This document shows, piece after piece, positions 51,839-61,752 of a stretch of DNA of 64,000 nt. The stretch is from positions 2,557,635 through 2,621,634 of the forward strand of contig CP139021.1 in the NCBI GenBank assembly GCA_034044135.1, written 5' to 3'. A model generated the notes under the pieces. The model was not told the origin of the DNA, did no database searches, and saw nothing but the letters and a program-made list of their open reading frames with translations. How positions within the stretch are numbered: the first letter of the stretch is position 1; the number at the start of each line of letters is the position of its first letter. The position numbers were made by a program, and so were the translations under genes. The DNA comes from Flammeovirgaceae bacterium SG7u.111 (GTDB lineage: Bacteria; Bacteroidota; Bacteroidia; Cytophagales; Flammeovirgaceae).

Positions 51839-54529
51839 ATGTACTACTATAAATCTATGGAAGATCCTAAAGATATACATCCACCAAAGTTCGCCCAACG
51901 GTTTTTGCAGTGGTTTTGCTCCGATGCTTACCTTGAGTCGGTAGAAGGTGATCTGTACGAAGAGTTTTTAGACAATGCAGAAGAAAAAGGGCTGCGAAAA
52001 GCTCAGCGTATTTACATAAAAACTGTCTTTCTTTCCTTCCGATTGTATCAAATTAGAAAACCTCAAAACAAAACATTTATCACTATGGCTATGCTGCTCA
52101 ATTACTTCAAAATAGCTTATAGAAGCTTGTTGAAGCATAAATCGTATTCTATAATCAATGTGTTTGGCTTGTCTTTTGGCATTGCTTGTTTTCTGATTAT
52201 CAGCTTGTACATAAAAGATGAACTGGCGTTCGATAAACTTCATTTGGAACATGAGTATATTTATAGGGTAACGGAAACGTTGGTAAATGAAAAGGGGGAA
52301 AAGCATCAGCCATCTGTAGCTTTTCAAGCCTCACAACGGTTGCTTACCGAATTTCCCGAAGTTCAAAGAGGCATTACCTTGTTCAATAATGGAAGGACAT
52401 TGGCTTCTAATCCAGACAATCAGTACAGTACTTACCTAGAGCTCAATTATACCACACCTGCCTTTTTTGAGATCTTTGATTTTAAGTTGCTCAGTGGAGA
52501 TAGGCAAAACCTACTGAAGAAACCTCAGGCGATTGTATTGGATGAAAAAACAGCTATTCAGCTTTTTGGCAGTACCGATGTGGTGGGGAAAACAGTGCAT
52601 TCCGACCGGACCAAGCATCCTTACAAGGTAACAGGAGTAATGGAAAACTTTCCGAAGAACTCGCATTTGCAGCTGAATTCTCTGATTTCCTTTGCAACCC
52701 TAGAAGAAGAACGGTTTTTTAAGGAGTTTGCCCCTGTCGATTGGACTTCTAATTACTTTGCTAGCTACGTATTGCTCAATAGAAATGCAAATTCAACCCA
52801 TGTGGAAGAAGGCTTGAATAGCTTGGCTCAAGCGAATAGGGAAGCATCTTCTTTAAAAAGATCGTATCACCTGCAACCGCTCGATGATATCCATTTTGGT
52901 TCGGCACATTACGAAAACGATTATAGCTTTAACCCGAACGATATCAATTACATGTACATCATGCAAGTGGCTGGGGTACTCATTTTGTTGATTGCTGCTT
53001 TTAATTATATGAACCTCGCCACGGCAAGGTCGATGGCAAGGAGCAAGGAGATCGGGATCAGAAAAGTTGCCGGGGCATTTCGGTCGAGCATTGTCATCCA
53101 GTTTTTAGTAGAGTCAATTTTAATGACCAGCATTTGTGTTTTTGTTGCATCAGGGATTGTTAACCTTGTGTTGCCCTATTTCAATTACTTTACAGGCAAA
53201 GAAATCAGCATCAATCCAATAGAGCATATTTGGGTGATTCCCTCCCTTTTTCTGCTCACCCTAGTCATGGGGATTATTTCGGGGTTGTATCCTGCTGTGT
53301 TCCTCTCTAGGTTTCAGGCTGCTACGGTGCTGAAGTCTGCTGGGAATAAAGTCAATGCCAACATGGGACTAAGAAGGGTGCTGGTCACTTTTCAGTTTGT
53401 GGTATCCATTATCTTGTCGGTCGCTACGTTGGTGACCTACCTTCAGATGCAGTACATCGACAAGAAAGATCTTGGGTTTAACAAAGAATTGATGCTGGTG
53501 GCAGATATCAATAGCGGGGTAGTGCGAAGGGATTTTCAAACCTTGAAAAATGAATATGCTAAAATTCCTGGGGTGAAAAGTGTATCGGTAAGTTCAAGGG
53601 TACCGGGGGAATGGAAAAGGATTCCAAAAACGTTGCTTACGAATGAGGTGCAAACAAAGGAACAAGGAAACGAAATGTTTTTTTTGGGAGTAGATGAGGA
53701 TTTTGTTTCTACGTTCGATGTGAAGCTGCAAAGTGGAATGAACTTCGAGGGGAATACGAATGATTCTACCCGTGTGCTCATCAATGAAATAGCTGCTAAG
53801 TTGCTAGGAATTAGCAATGCGGAGGGGCAATTGGTAAAAATGCACTATAGCAATTTCGGAGGAAATATCGACCAGTTTGATGAACCGCTAGAAGTAACGG
53901 TTGTAGGGATTGTCAAAGATTTCCACTATCGATCGCTTCACGAAGACATTGCTCCGCTTGTGCTTGCCTATAGAAACAACCCCATCCATTCTATTGATTA
54001 TTTTACCATGCAGATAAATGGAAGCAATATTGCCCGAACGCTCGACTCCATAGAAGAAGTGCTGCAAAGTGTAGACCCGCAGCATATATTCGAGTTTCAC
54101 TTTTTAGATGAGCAGCTTGCGTTGTTTTATGAAAGTGATGAACGGAGAAGCCTGATCTTCACAGTTTCGGCGAGCATATCTGTAGCCATTGCCTGCTTGG
54201 GCCTGATTGCTCTAGTCTCTTTCTCTACAAGACAAAAGCAAAAGGAAATTGGCATACGCAAAGTACACGGGGCAAGTGTTTGGTCTATAACCTATATGCT
54301 CAGCAAGGAGTTTTTTGTGTTGATATTGATTGCCCTACTCATTTCTGCCCCATTGGCTTGGTACGGCATGGGGAATTGGTTGAACACATTTGCCTACCAC
54401 ATTTCTATGTCGCCTTTGTACATCTTGGCAACTGGGCTGTTCATGATGATACTAACGCTACTTTCTGTTGGTTTTCAGTCACTCAAAGCTGCCAATAAAA
54501 ACCCGGTAGATACACTTAGGAGTGAGTAG
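51839..54529 (+). CDS. FtsX/MacB-type ABC transporter permease with permease-prefix domain
   Basis: Protein of 896 residues. An N-terminal soluble prefix (FAQRFLQWFCSDAYLESVEGDLYEEFLDNAEEKG) precedes the first membrane span near 105-125. Two FtsX permease units follow, each with a periplasmic MacB-PCD-like domain and a GIRKV(A/H)GA motif (EIGIRKVAGAFRSSIVIQF; EIGIRKVHGASVWSITYML). No ATPase gene is adjacent, as is usual for this Bacteroidota type. It probably exports peptides or acts in envelope stress. The start could be ATG 51839 or 51857. Confidence 0.88.
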   Translation: MYYYKSMEDPKDIHPPKFAQRFLQWFCSDAYLESVEGDLYEEFLDNAEEKGLRKAQRIYIKTVFLSFRLYQIRKPQNKTFITMAMLLNYFKIAYRSLLKHKSYSIINVFGLSFGIACFLIISLYIKDELAFDKLHLEHEYIYRVTETLVNEKGEKHQPSVAFQASQRLLTEFPEVQRGITLFNNGRTLASNPDNQYSTYLELNYTTPAFFEIFDFKLLSGDRQNLLKKPQAIVLDEKTAIQLFGSTDVVGKTVHSDRTKHPYKVTGVMENFPKNSHLQLNSLISFATLEEERFFKEFAPVDWTSNYFASYVLLNRNANSTHVEEGLNSLAQANREASSLKRSYHLQPLDDIHFGSAHYENDYSFNPNDINYMYIMQVAGVLILLIAAFNYMNLATARSMARSKEIGIRKVAGAFRSSIVIQFLVESILMTSICVFVASGIVNLVLPYFNYFTGKEISINPIEHIWVIPSLFLLTLVMGIISGLYPAVFLSRFQAATVLKSAGNKVNANMGLRRVLVTFQFVVSIILSVATLVTYLQMQYIDKKDLGFNKELMLVADINSGVVRRDFQTLKNEYAKIPGVKSVSVSSRVPGEWKRIPKTLLTNEVQTKEQGNEMFFLGVDEDFVSTFDVKLQSGMNFEGNTNDSTRVLINEIAAKLLGISNAEGQLVKMHYSNFGGNIDQFDEPLEVTVVGIVKDFHYRSLHEDIAPLVLAYRNNPIHSIDYFTMQINGSNIARTLDSIEEVLQSVDPQHIFEFHFLDEQLALFYESDERRSLIFTVSASISVAIACLGLIALVSFSTRQKQKEIGIRKVHGASVWSITYMLSKEFFVLILIALLISAPLAWYGMGNWLNTFAYHISMSPLYILATGLFMMILTLLSVGFQSLKAANKNPVDTLRSE

Positions 54530-54545
54530 TTTCTTGGTCAGGAAT

Positions 54546-54851
54546 TTAAAGTACCGAAAACAAGGTATAATAAATATTGTCATCTATTTTATTCAAGGCA
54601 TCAGTATTCGTGATAAACTCATAGGAGATTTTTTCTATGAGTTCTTCTTCATCGTAAGGGGAAAGCAATTGTTTGGCTAAGTTAGCTAGGCTCGTATTTG
54701 ATTTGTTCCGTGTAGCAATAATTCGCCGTGCATGGTTCACCAATGTGTCGTCTTTCAATATACAGCCAATAAGGGCAATAGATTCGAAGTCTTGCGTTGG
54801 GCAATTTCTTAAAACCTGACATTCTTCTTCTGAAAGTTGCCTGTTGAGCAA
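54546..54851 (-). CDS. Small hypothetical protein, start uncertain
   Basis: Frame of 101 codons from a TTG start at 54851. The frame stays open upstream to about 54925 with plausible residues (NKRNILSPNSEYDRREELNT) but contains no ATG, so the start is unclear. Sequence is helical and polar (LSEEECQVLRNCPTQDFESIALIGCILKDDTLVNHARRII). No family recognised. It ends close to the convergent ABC permease and begins near the stop of the acyl-CoA synthetase gene, so it might be co-transcribed with it or be the remains of a longer gene. Confidence 0.5.
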   Translation of the reverse strand: MLNRQLSEEECQVLRNCPTQDFESIALIGCILKDDTLVNHARRIIATRNKSNTSLANLAKQLLSPYDEEELIEKISYEFITNTDALNKIDDNIYYTLFSVL

Positions 54852-54922
54852 TGTGTTTAATTCTTCCCTTCTGTCATATTCAGAGTTGGGCGATAAAATG
54901 TTTCTTTTGTTCGTTACTTTGT

Positions 54923-56857
54923 TTAGCTAAATACAACGTCATAAGCAAAAGAGTAATTCCCCAAGCGTTCGCTGATTTTTGCTTCAACTTCCTTGGTAAT
55001 ATGAGTTGACGATACAATGGAGATATGTGCCATTTGCCCCTTGGTTTTGTGCCTGCCTACGTTTACTTCTGCCAGTTCTCGAATGCCTAGGTTCACCAGT
55101 TCCATCTCTATCACAGCTTTTATTTCCAAACTGAGCAAGGCAGGTTTGAATATTTTTCCAATTGCCGTGAGGGGCATTTCGTTAATCAGATAGATTTTCT
55201 TGGGGATGGCCGCACGCTCGGTAATATGTTTGGTGGCATATTCCATCAGTTCTTCTTCAGTTGCTTGTTCCCCTTCTTTGAGCTGCACATAGGCTACGGG
55301 AAGCTCGCCGACTTTTACATCGGGCTTGCCAATGGCTGCGGCAAAGGCTATGGACGGATGCAAATGCAAAGGGTCTTCAATGATTTTCGGGTCGATGTTG
55401 TGCCCACCTCTTATGATCAGCTCTTTTTTCCTTCCCGTAAGCCAAAAGTAGTTTTCCGTGTCTTTATACCCCAAATCGCCCGTATTGAGCCAGTTTTCGC
55501 CTTCTACTTCTATCCAAATTCCTTGGTTGTGTTGTTCGTCTTTGTAGCCTGGGAATACATTTCCACCTTTCAGGGCAATCACGCCCGTTTCATCTGGCTC
55601 GGCTCTACGTTCAAATGCTCCGTTTTCATCCAACATCATCACATCCATTTGCTGGAAAGGAATACGGAAACCAACCGAACCTACTTTTTTAAGACCTGAA
55701 GGAGGATTGATAGCACTGGCGCAGTTCCCTTCGGTAAGCCCATAACCTTCTATTATTTTCACCCCCGATTTCTCTTGAAACTCGTTAAATACATTTTTGG
55801 GCATGGGTGCAGCACCACAAATGGCAAACTGCAAAGAGCTGATGTTTTCTCCGTTGAGGGGAAGGCTCAGGAGGTATTGGTACACTGTTGGCACTCCGCT
55901 GAAAAAGGTGATCTTATAGGTCTCGACTATCTTCCAGAAGTTGGGGAGCACGCCTTCGCCCCGGTAGCCTTGTGGTGTTCCCAGCACCACGGTGACTCCC
56001 TCCATAAATGGACCTAAGCCCGTGACGGTGATGCCGTTTACGTGGAAAAGGGGCAAGCCGCAGAAAAATACCCAGTTTTCGTCCCGCTCCAAGTTTCGGA
56101 AAATTGACCAAGCGTTGAACACCTCGTTGTAGTGCGTGTGCTGGGCTATTTTAGGCAAGCCCGTTGTGCCACCCGTGTGGAAATACGAAGCGATGGTGTC
56201 GGGAGTGATTTCTCTATCGAAATCTAGCTTATGCTTTGGGTATTTCTTGAGTGTTTTGTGGAAGTCTAATACCTTTTGCCCTGCTACCTTTTGGATGCTT
56301 TTGGTACTTGTAACCAGCTTCACTATCAGCTTTTTTATTCCGCTGAGGTGCGTACCCAAGTCGATGGTAAGGATAGTTTTGAGTGAAGGGACTTGCTTGC
56401 GGATGCTATCCACTTTCTGCCAAAGGTCGGTTTTGGGGAAAGGGGCGAGTGTGACCAGCACTTTTGTTTCCGAGGCATTGAGGATGTCGGCAATCTGTTG
56501 AGGCTCTAGTAGCGGGTTTATTGCCCCGACGATGCCCGCAGCCTCTCCGCCAAAGTAGGTAAAAAAGGTTTCGGGAAGGTTGGGCAAGATATACGAGACC
56601 ACGCCATCGTTTTGTATACCCAAGTCCCAAAACATGTTTGCCGTTTGGTGAACCGCTTCCAAAAACGCTGCATAGGTATAGCTTTCATGCTTTTCATGAT
56701 CAGTTCCTTGCAAAAAGAACTTTAGGGCAGCCTTCTGAGGGTTTCTATCGACTCCTTGTCGGAGCAGCTCGTACGTGTTTTGCGGTAGGTGGTAATCTTC
56801 AAGGGGAGCTTTTTCTATTTCAAGAATATCAGCGTAGGTAGCGATGCCTCTTTTCAT
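54923..56857 (-). CDS. Acyl-CoA synthetase (AMP-binding)
   Basis: Adenylate-forming enzyme of 644 residues: phosphate-binding motif YFHTGGTTGLPKIAQHTH near 230, LPLFHVNGITVTGLGPF, the AMP-binding IIEGYGLTEGNCAS, and the hinge/Arg region WLNTGDLGYKDTENYFWLTGRKKELIIRGGHNIDPKIIE. The catalytic Lys is in AIGKIFKPAL. It activates a carboxylic acid, most likely a fatty acid, to its CoA thioester via an acyl-adenylate. The C-terminal extension of about 60 residues beyond the catalytic Lys is longer than in short-chain enzymes. It stands alone on the minus strand. Confidence 0.85.
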   Translation of the reverse strand: MKRGIATYADILEIEKAPLEDYHLPQNTYELLRQGVDRNPQKAALKFFLQGTDHEKHESYTYAAFLEAVHQTANMFWDLGIQNDGVVSYILPNLPETFFTYFGGEAAGIVGAINPLLEPQQIADILNASETKVLVTLAPFPKTDLWQKVDSIRKQVPSLKTILTIDLGTHLSGIKKLIVKLVTSTKSIQKVAGQKVLDFHKTLKKYPKHKLDFDREITPDTIASYFHTGGTTGLPKIAQHTHYNEVFNAWSIFRNLERDENWVFFCGLPLFHVNGITVTGLGPFMEGVTVVLGTPQGYRGEGVLPNFWKIVETYKITFFSGVPTVYQYLLSLPLNGENISSLQFAICGAAPMPKNVFNEFQEKSGVKIIEGYGLTEGNCASAINPPSGLKKVGSVGFRIPFQQMDVMMLDENGAFERRAEPDETGVIALKGGNVFPGYKDEQHNQGIWIEVEGENWLNTGDLGYKDTENYFWLTGRKKELIIRGGHNIDPKIIEDPLHLHPSIAFAAAIGKPDVKVGELPVAYVQLKEGEQATEEELMEYATKHITERAAIPKKIYLINEMPLTAIGKIFKPALLSLEIKAVIEMELVNLGIRELAEVNVGRHKTKGQMAHISIVSSTHITKEVEAKISERLGNYSFAYDVVFS

Positions 56858-57013
56858 GGTCGATTTATGGTTGGGTAAGTTGAAAAAATCAATTGGCTTG
56901 CAATTTTACGCTAAACTGGGGAATAATCCTTGTGGGGATTGAAGCAATAGTTGAAGAGATGGACCAGTAGGGAGGTCAAGTAGATGCATTAGATGTAAAG
57001 CAGCAGAAAAAGC

Positions 57014-57050
57014 AAGAACCCAACAGCAGCGATGTAGCTGTTGGGTTCTT
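57014..57050 (-). terminator. Terminator after VOC gene
   Basis: Perfect stem AAGAACCCAACAGC / GCTGTTGGGTTCTT with a 9-nt loop, 8 bp after the VOC gene stop on the minus strand. Confidence 0.8.
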
Positions 57051-57057
57051 TATAATT

Positions 57058-57567
57058 TTACTTTTGATAAGCTCCAGAGGAATAGGTGAGTTCATAACTG
57101 TGGGTGTAGATCTCGAATACGATTCCGAACGGATCTTCCACATAAACCATTTTGTAGGGCTTTTCATTTGGGTAATACTCCCGTATGGGCATGCGCTGTT
57201 TCCCGCCATATTCAACTATTTTCTTTGTTAGGTTTTCTATGTCGGGGTCTTGGACACAAAAGTGAAACAAACCAGTGTTGAAAGGGCTGAATGCAGGAGC
57301 TTCTTTTACCCCATGAGGGAAAGAAAATAGTTCAATTCCTATTCCATCTGAAGTTGACATATGGGCAATTTCGAAGGTTTCCCAGTCTTCTCCAAATACA
57401 TCAATACACATTTGGCCTATGGCTGTTTCTTGCTCTTTTTTGACCGTAGACGGAGTCATTATCACATACCAGCCCATTACTTCTTGGTAAAACTCAACCG
57501 CTTTATGGATGTCCGGAACAGTAATTCCTATGTGCGAAAACGATTTGGGATATTGGTTGTCTATCAT
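57058..57567 (-). CDS. VOC-family (glyoxalase/dioxygenase-like) protein
   Basis: Protein of 169 residues with two beta-alpha-beta-beta-beta modules of the vicinal oxygen chelate fold. The metal-ligand positions are visible: His in FSHIGITVPDIHKAVEFYQEVMGW, Glu in GIGIELFSFP, His in GLFHFCVQDPDIENL and Glu in DPFGIVFEIYTHSYE. The family includes glyoxalase I and extradiol dioxygenases; the substrate is not clear. Single gene with its own terminator. Confidence 0.85.
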   Translation of the reverse strand: MIDNQYPKSFSHIGITVPDIHKAVEFYQEVMGWYVIMTPSTVKKEQETAIGQMCIDVFGEDWETFEIAHMSTSDGIGIELFSFPHGVKEAPAFSPFNTGLFHFCVQDPDIENLTKKIVEYGGKQRMPIREYYPNEKPYKMVYVEDPFGIVFEIYTHSYELTYSSGAYQK

Positions 57568-58115
57568 GTTTTTTAATAAGTTGGTTAGATAAATAGATCT
57601 TGTTTAAGTTGTTTTCTTATATTAAATGCCTTGCTTTATATTACTTTCTTTGTAATTAGCTTAATTCCACAATGGTGGCTATTTCCTTCGAAAAGTGTAG
57701 AATAAAGCTTCAAACAAAGTGTTTTTTGGGATAGTTCCAAGTAGTTGTTTATGGTTTTACTTGTATCTTTTTAATGAAGCTGTTTATTGGTGATTTTACC
57801 TTTTTACCCACCTTCATCCAAATACAAAAAGTTTTGAAATGAGGAAAAGCCACAAAGTATATTTGCTTTAGTATAACTATTATCCTTTCAATTCCAAAGC
57901 CCAAAACTTGGGAAAGAGGAAAGCTTTGTTACTTTTGGAAAAGGGATGTGCCCTAGAGTATGTCAATTGTTCTGCATTAGTTTTGTAGGTTTGGCTATGG
58001 TGCATAATAACTTCAAGGGGTATTTTGATGTTTATATGCTAAGAACAAGTTTAAGTTTTATAGTTTAAACATGCTTTAAGGATAAGACGATGACTGGGTG
58101 AAAAAAAACTAAATT
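57568..58115. other. Gene-free spacer, 548 bp
   Basis: AT-rich spacer between the divergent VOC and AAA+/M41 genes. Stops occur often in all frames. Near 58050-58078 the sequence TAGTTTAAACATGCTTTAAGG resembles the ends of the MITE-like element at 39966, but no partner end is seen. Presumably holds both promoters. Confidence 0.6.
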
Positions 58116-60200
58116 ATGGCAAAGCAAATTCGAAAGCGGCATAAGGAGATTATGGAGAAAAAGGCGATACTCGACAAAGCAAAGGCAACGCTCAAGGAGG
58201 AATTTATAGGGATTGATAAGGTAATAGATGAGGTAGTCGATGCCATGAGCTCTTGGTATTTGTTCCCCGACTTGCAGGAGAAGCCGATAGTCATCAACCT
58301 CTGGGGCTTGACCGGTGTTGGGAAATCATCCCTCATTAACAGGTTGGCCACGCTTGTAAACTTCGAAAAGAAATATTTTCATTTTGACCTAGGGGAAAAT
58401 GAGGATAGACACATGACCATAAAAGGGCAGATTGAGGAAATTTACGAACATGTGAATGGTTTTCCCGTCTTGCTTGCTCTCGACGAATTTCAACATGCCC
58501 GCACGCTAGATGAAACCGGAAAAGAGCTAGACAAAAGTTCGTCCCGCATTATTTGGCAACTGCTCGACTCTGGGCAATTTCAAGTTTCTAAGTTTAATTA
58601 CCGGCTCGAAGAACTCCATGACCTTATTCTCAAACTTCGCTTTTTGCTCAAGAATGGGGTGAAGGTTTCGAAGGGGAAAGTGGTAGAGAAAAAGGAGTAT
58701 TTCATTGAGCATATGGATATGCGTAACGAATACGAGGGAGTAGGGAAGGGCAAGTCCAAAGCGGTGCTGTTTATCCCCATGGCCTATTACGATGGGGTTT
58801 ATTCTTTGGCCAAAGAAACCTTTTCTTCCAGCCTTGAAGTTCATTCTAAATTGATGGAACTCAACGGTTATGAGAGCATCCGCTATTTGATGGAGATTTT
58901 TGCCATAGGCAATGCACCAAAAATGGTCGATTGTTCCAAAGGCTTGATCTTCGTATTGGGAAATCTGGACGAGGCCTATACCATGAGCCACGATTTTAAT
59001 CCTGATATGGACGCAGACGAGTTCCATGAACAATCGCTCAAGATCAACGTGCCTATCATTAAAAAAGCTTTGAAGGAGCGGTTTAGAAATGAGCAAATAG
59101 CTAGGCTAGGCAATATGCATATTATTTACCCAGCCTTTAGCAGAGAATCCTTCAAGCAAATAATTGCCCTTGAGCTGTCAAAGATTTCCCGAAAGGTATA
59201 CGAAAACCAGGAAATCCCTTTGACGTTTGACAGCTCCATCCACGAGCTTATCTACAAAGAAGGGGTGTATCCTACACAAGGTACACGCCCCATTTTTACT
59301 ACCATCCATCAGATAGTCAATTCGAAGCTGGGAAGAGTGATCACCGAGCTTTTGCTCAACAAGCTTTCCGTTTCCGAAATCATATTTAAAGCCAAGGGCG
59401 ATACTGTTTTGCTTGAATACATAAAGAAAGGAGTTGTTGTTCATTCATTGGCTATTAAGCAGCAGCTGAACTTGGAGAACCTTCGGGAAAACAAGAAAGA
59501 TGATGTGCAGGCAATTACGGCGGTGCACGAAGCTGGGCATGCTATTATTTCGGCGGTGCTGTTGCATACCGTACCTGAGGTTGTGTTTTCCAACACGGCT
59601 GAGGCGGGCACAGGCGGGTTTGTGTACACCAAGTTCAAATGGAAGTATGTTTCAAGAAAAGAGATTACTGCCCGCCTTGCCTTGTTTTTGGCTGGTTATG
59701 TGGCTGAAAAAATAATTTTTGGTGAAGAAAATGTAACCACAGGGGCAGAGCAGGATATAGAAAAAGCGACTAATTTCATTACCGAAATGGTCAAACTTAG
59801 CGGAATGGGAAAAAATGTAGGGGCTTATCACGAAAAGCATCCAAGCACCAGAGAGTTTTTACATGACTATACCAACAGCCTCAACGACGAAGCTGAAACT
59901 TGGTTGAAAAAAGCATTTGACCTAGCAGAAAAAACGCTAAAGGAACAAGAGTTACTACTCCTTCATATGGCAGACTACTTGAGCGACAATAGGCAAATGA
60001 ACAAGCTGCAAGTAACGAAAATGCTAGTAAAGTATGCTTATAATTTCGATACAGATCAACTGATTGAAAACGGGGATTTGTTGTTTTACCGCGATCACTT
60101 AAAAAAGAAAGTAAAAGGCTTGAAAAATGGTCATGCCACTGGTCTTCCCGTCTTGGAGTTAAGAAAAACAGAAGGAGGGAAGAGGTCGGGTAAGAAATAG
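58116..60200 (+). CDS. AAA+ ATPase fused to M41 (FtsH-type) zinc peptidase, no membrane anchor
   Basis: Protein of 694 residues. An N-terminal AAA+ domain carries Walker A GLTGVGKSS (64-72) and Walker B PVLLALDEF (117-125), and the fold looks closer to ClpA/ClpB-type (winged helix, GTRPIFTTIHQIVNSKLGRV near 395) than to FtsH. The C-terminal domain has the M41 motif HEAGH (about 471-475), a GGFVYTKF strand, and TTGAEQDIEKAT carrying the presumed third zinc ligand (Asp). FtsH has two N-terminal membrane spans; none is visible here. The basic C-terminus ends GGKRSGKK. Likely an ATP-dependent soluble protease. An insert of about 100 residues separates Walker B from the rest of the AAA+ core. Confidence 0.8.
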   Translation: MAKQIRKRHKEIMEKKAILDKAKATLKEEFIGIDKVIDEVVDAMSSWYLFPDLQEKPIVINLWGLTGVGKSSLINRLATLVNFEKKYFHFDLGENEDRHMTIKGQIEEIYEHVNGFPVLLALDEFQHARTLDETGKELDKSSSRIIWQLLDSGQFQVSKFNYRLEELHDLILKLRFLLKNGVKVSKGKVVEKKEYFIEHMDMRNEYEGVGKGKSKAVLFIPMAYYDGVYSLAKETFSSSLEVHSKLMELNGYESIRYLMEIFAIGNAPKMVDCSKGLIFVLGNLDEAYTMSHDFNPDMDADEFHEQSLKINVPIIKKALKERFRNEQIARLGNMHIIYPAFSRESFKQIIALELSKISRKVYENQEIPLTFDSSIHELIYKEGVYPTQGTRPIFTTIHQIVNSKLGRVITELLLNKLSVSEIIFKAKGDTVLLEYIKKGVVVHSLAIKQQLNLENLRENKKDDVQAITAVHEAGHAIISAVLLHTVPEVVFSNTAEAGTGGFVYTKFKWKYVSRKEITARLALFLAGYVAEKIIFGEENVTTGAEQDIEKATNFITEMVKLSGMGKNVGAYHEKHPSTREFLHDYTNSLNDEAETWLKKAFDLAEKTLKEQELLLLHMADYLSDNRQMNKLQVTKMLVKYAYNFDTDQLIENGDLLFYRDHLKKKVKGLKNGHATGLPVLELRKTEGGKRSGKK

Positions 60201-60291
60201 CACACACTAAATTTATAGCGATTTTTTAAAGAAGGGGATTTAAGTGAAGTATTAATGTATGATTTCTTGTGTCGGCATTGTTTTTGGTATA

Positions 60292-60333
60292 TGTTACATG
60301 CTGCATTTTTTGTGCAAAATTTTACATGTAACA
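60292..60333 (+). promoter_or_regulatory. Inverted repeat upstream of TlpA-like gene
   Basis: TGTTACATG and CATGTAACA separated by 24 bp, ending 15 bp before the gene start. It may be an operator or a hairpin in the leader. Confidence 0.35.
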
Positions 60334-60348
60334 ACTAGTCATTTCATC

Positions 60349-61710
60349 ATGAAAAAAATCCTCATAGCTACCTTGTTAGTTTTACTTAATTGCGGTTTAT
60401 CACATTCTCAAAATCAAGATTTCCAAAAGCCATTTGATTTGGCTAATTCCCTATCTAGTTTATGGATTGAGGGAGAAACAGAAAAAGCAATAAATGTATC
60501 TGCCGAATTAGTGGAATTATATCCTTTTCTGTTATCAAGTACTGTGCATAATACATTGTCCCAAATGGTATTAAGTGTGAGTGATGAAAGAATTACTAAT
60601 GCCAACGCGTATCTAGAAGGGATGTATGCAATGAATAACAAGCCCATCAATGACATAATTGGCCCAATTTATTATTGGAGTAAGGTTGTGAAGGCAGGTG
60701 ACCCTAAGGAAATAGGCAAACTGGTAAAAGAGATAGAAAAGAATTTGGGAGATAGTTCGAATATGTGGAACATGGCAGAAAGGTATGGGTTGTTGGTATT
60801 GAATGAATTAAATGAAAAGGACTTTTCTGATGATAAAGTAAAAAAAGAATTGCTCCAAAAAATTATGAAAAACCTAGAAGCCTTTCCTGATCTAGCCGAG
60901 GTGGTTAAAGGTAAGGGAGAAGGCAGAAGGAAACATGAAAAACGTGCTTGGAATAGGTATTTATTAGCCTATAGCTATAACTATTTGTACGTTAATTATG
61001 ATGCAGAGGAAGAGTACCTGAAAAAAGCAGCTGTGTATAGTCCTGATGTTACTGATAGCCAATTTAAGCATGCATACTTTTATGATATGGCTTTGCTAAC
61101 TCAAAATACTGAGAAAATTAATTTTAAGGCTACTTATGCTGGGTATTTGCAACAAAATGAGCGTATGGATGAAGCATTGGATGTGCTTGCTGAGGATGCT
61201 TTTATAAATCCCAGTAGTAATAATCTGTTGGGTTTAAAATCTTTTTATTCCGACCTTTCTAGATCCGAATCCTTTGGCGAATATTGGTTAGGATATATCA
61301 ATAGTCAATCTTCTGATGCTCCTGCTGTGGAAATTGAATTTGGTGAAAGTACTGTACTGAATACGAAAAACATGGAAGGTTCTTGGACACTGCTTGAGTT
61401 TTGGGGGACATGGTGCGGGCCATGTGTAAGGGAACTCCCTAGTTTGGAAAAGTATTATCAGGAAATTAAGTCATTGCCAGCTTCTAAACTGAGTATTTAT
61501 ACACTTTCTTATAACTCTAAAGATTTGGGTGAATTTATGAATAAGAATAATTACTCATTTCCAGTAGCTGAAGTGGGAAAAGAAGAAGTAGAGGCTTTCA
61601 ATATCCAAGGGTTTCCCACAAGGATATTGATGACACCCGCGGGCAAGTATTTAAAACTTCCCTACAATGCAGATTGGAAACTTTACATAAAAAACTACAC
61701 GCAGATGTAG
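60349..61710 (+). CDS. TlpA-like thioredoxin-domain protein, exported
   Basis: Protein of 453 residues with a signal peptide (MKKILIATLLVLLNCGLSHS). About 300 residues of helical TPR-like sequence follow, then a C-terminal thioredoxin-like domain (about 310-453) with redox motif WCGPC in LLEFWGTWCGPCVRELPSLEKYY and the cis-Pro region IQGFPTRILMTPAGK. TlpA/ResA-type proteins reduce disulfides in the periplasm, for example during cytochrome maturation. The upstream in-frame sequence to 60259 is not signal-like, so the start at 60349 is chosen. A weak bidirectional terminator follows. Confidence 0.85.
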   Translation: MKKILIATLLVLLNCGLSHSQNQDFQKPFDLANSLSSLWIEGETEKAINVSAELVELYPFLLSSTVHNTLSQMVLSVSDERITNANAYLEGMYAMNNKPINDIIGPIYYWSKVVKAGDPKEIGKLVKEIEKNLGDSSNMWNMAERYGLLVLNELNEKDFSDDKVKKELLQKIMKNLEAFPDLAEVVKGKGEGRRKHEKRAWNRYLLAYSYNYLYVNYDAEEEYLKKAAVYSPDVTDSQFKHAYFYDMALLTQNTEKINFKATYAGYLQQNERMDEALDVLAEDAFINPSSNNLLGLKSFYSDLSRSESFGEYWLGYINSQSSDAPAVEIEFGESTVLNTKNMEGSWTLLEFWGTWCGPCVRELPSLEKYYQEIKSLPASKLSIYTLSYNSKDLGEFMNKNNYSFPVAEVGKEEVEAFNIQGFPTRILMTPAGKYLKLPYNADWKLYIKNYTQM

Positions 61711-61717
61711 TTGAATT

Positions 61718-61752
61718 GAAGGCAAGCGTTCCAAAAAAGCGTTTGCCTTTTA
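61718..61752. terminator. Bidirectional terminator
   Basis: AAGGCAA / TTGCCTT stem with additional weak pairing and T-runs, between convergent TlpA-like and APC genes. Confidence 0.55.

Noticed and set aside
58050-58078. Insertion-element end upstream of the AAA+/M41 gene
   Set aside because: Only one end-like sequence (TTTAAACATGCTTTA) is present, with no partner end or target duplication visible.
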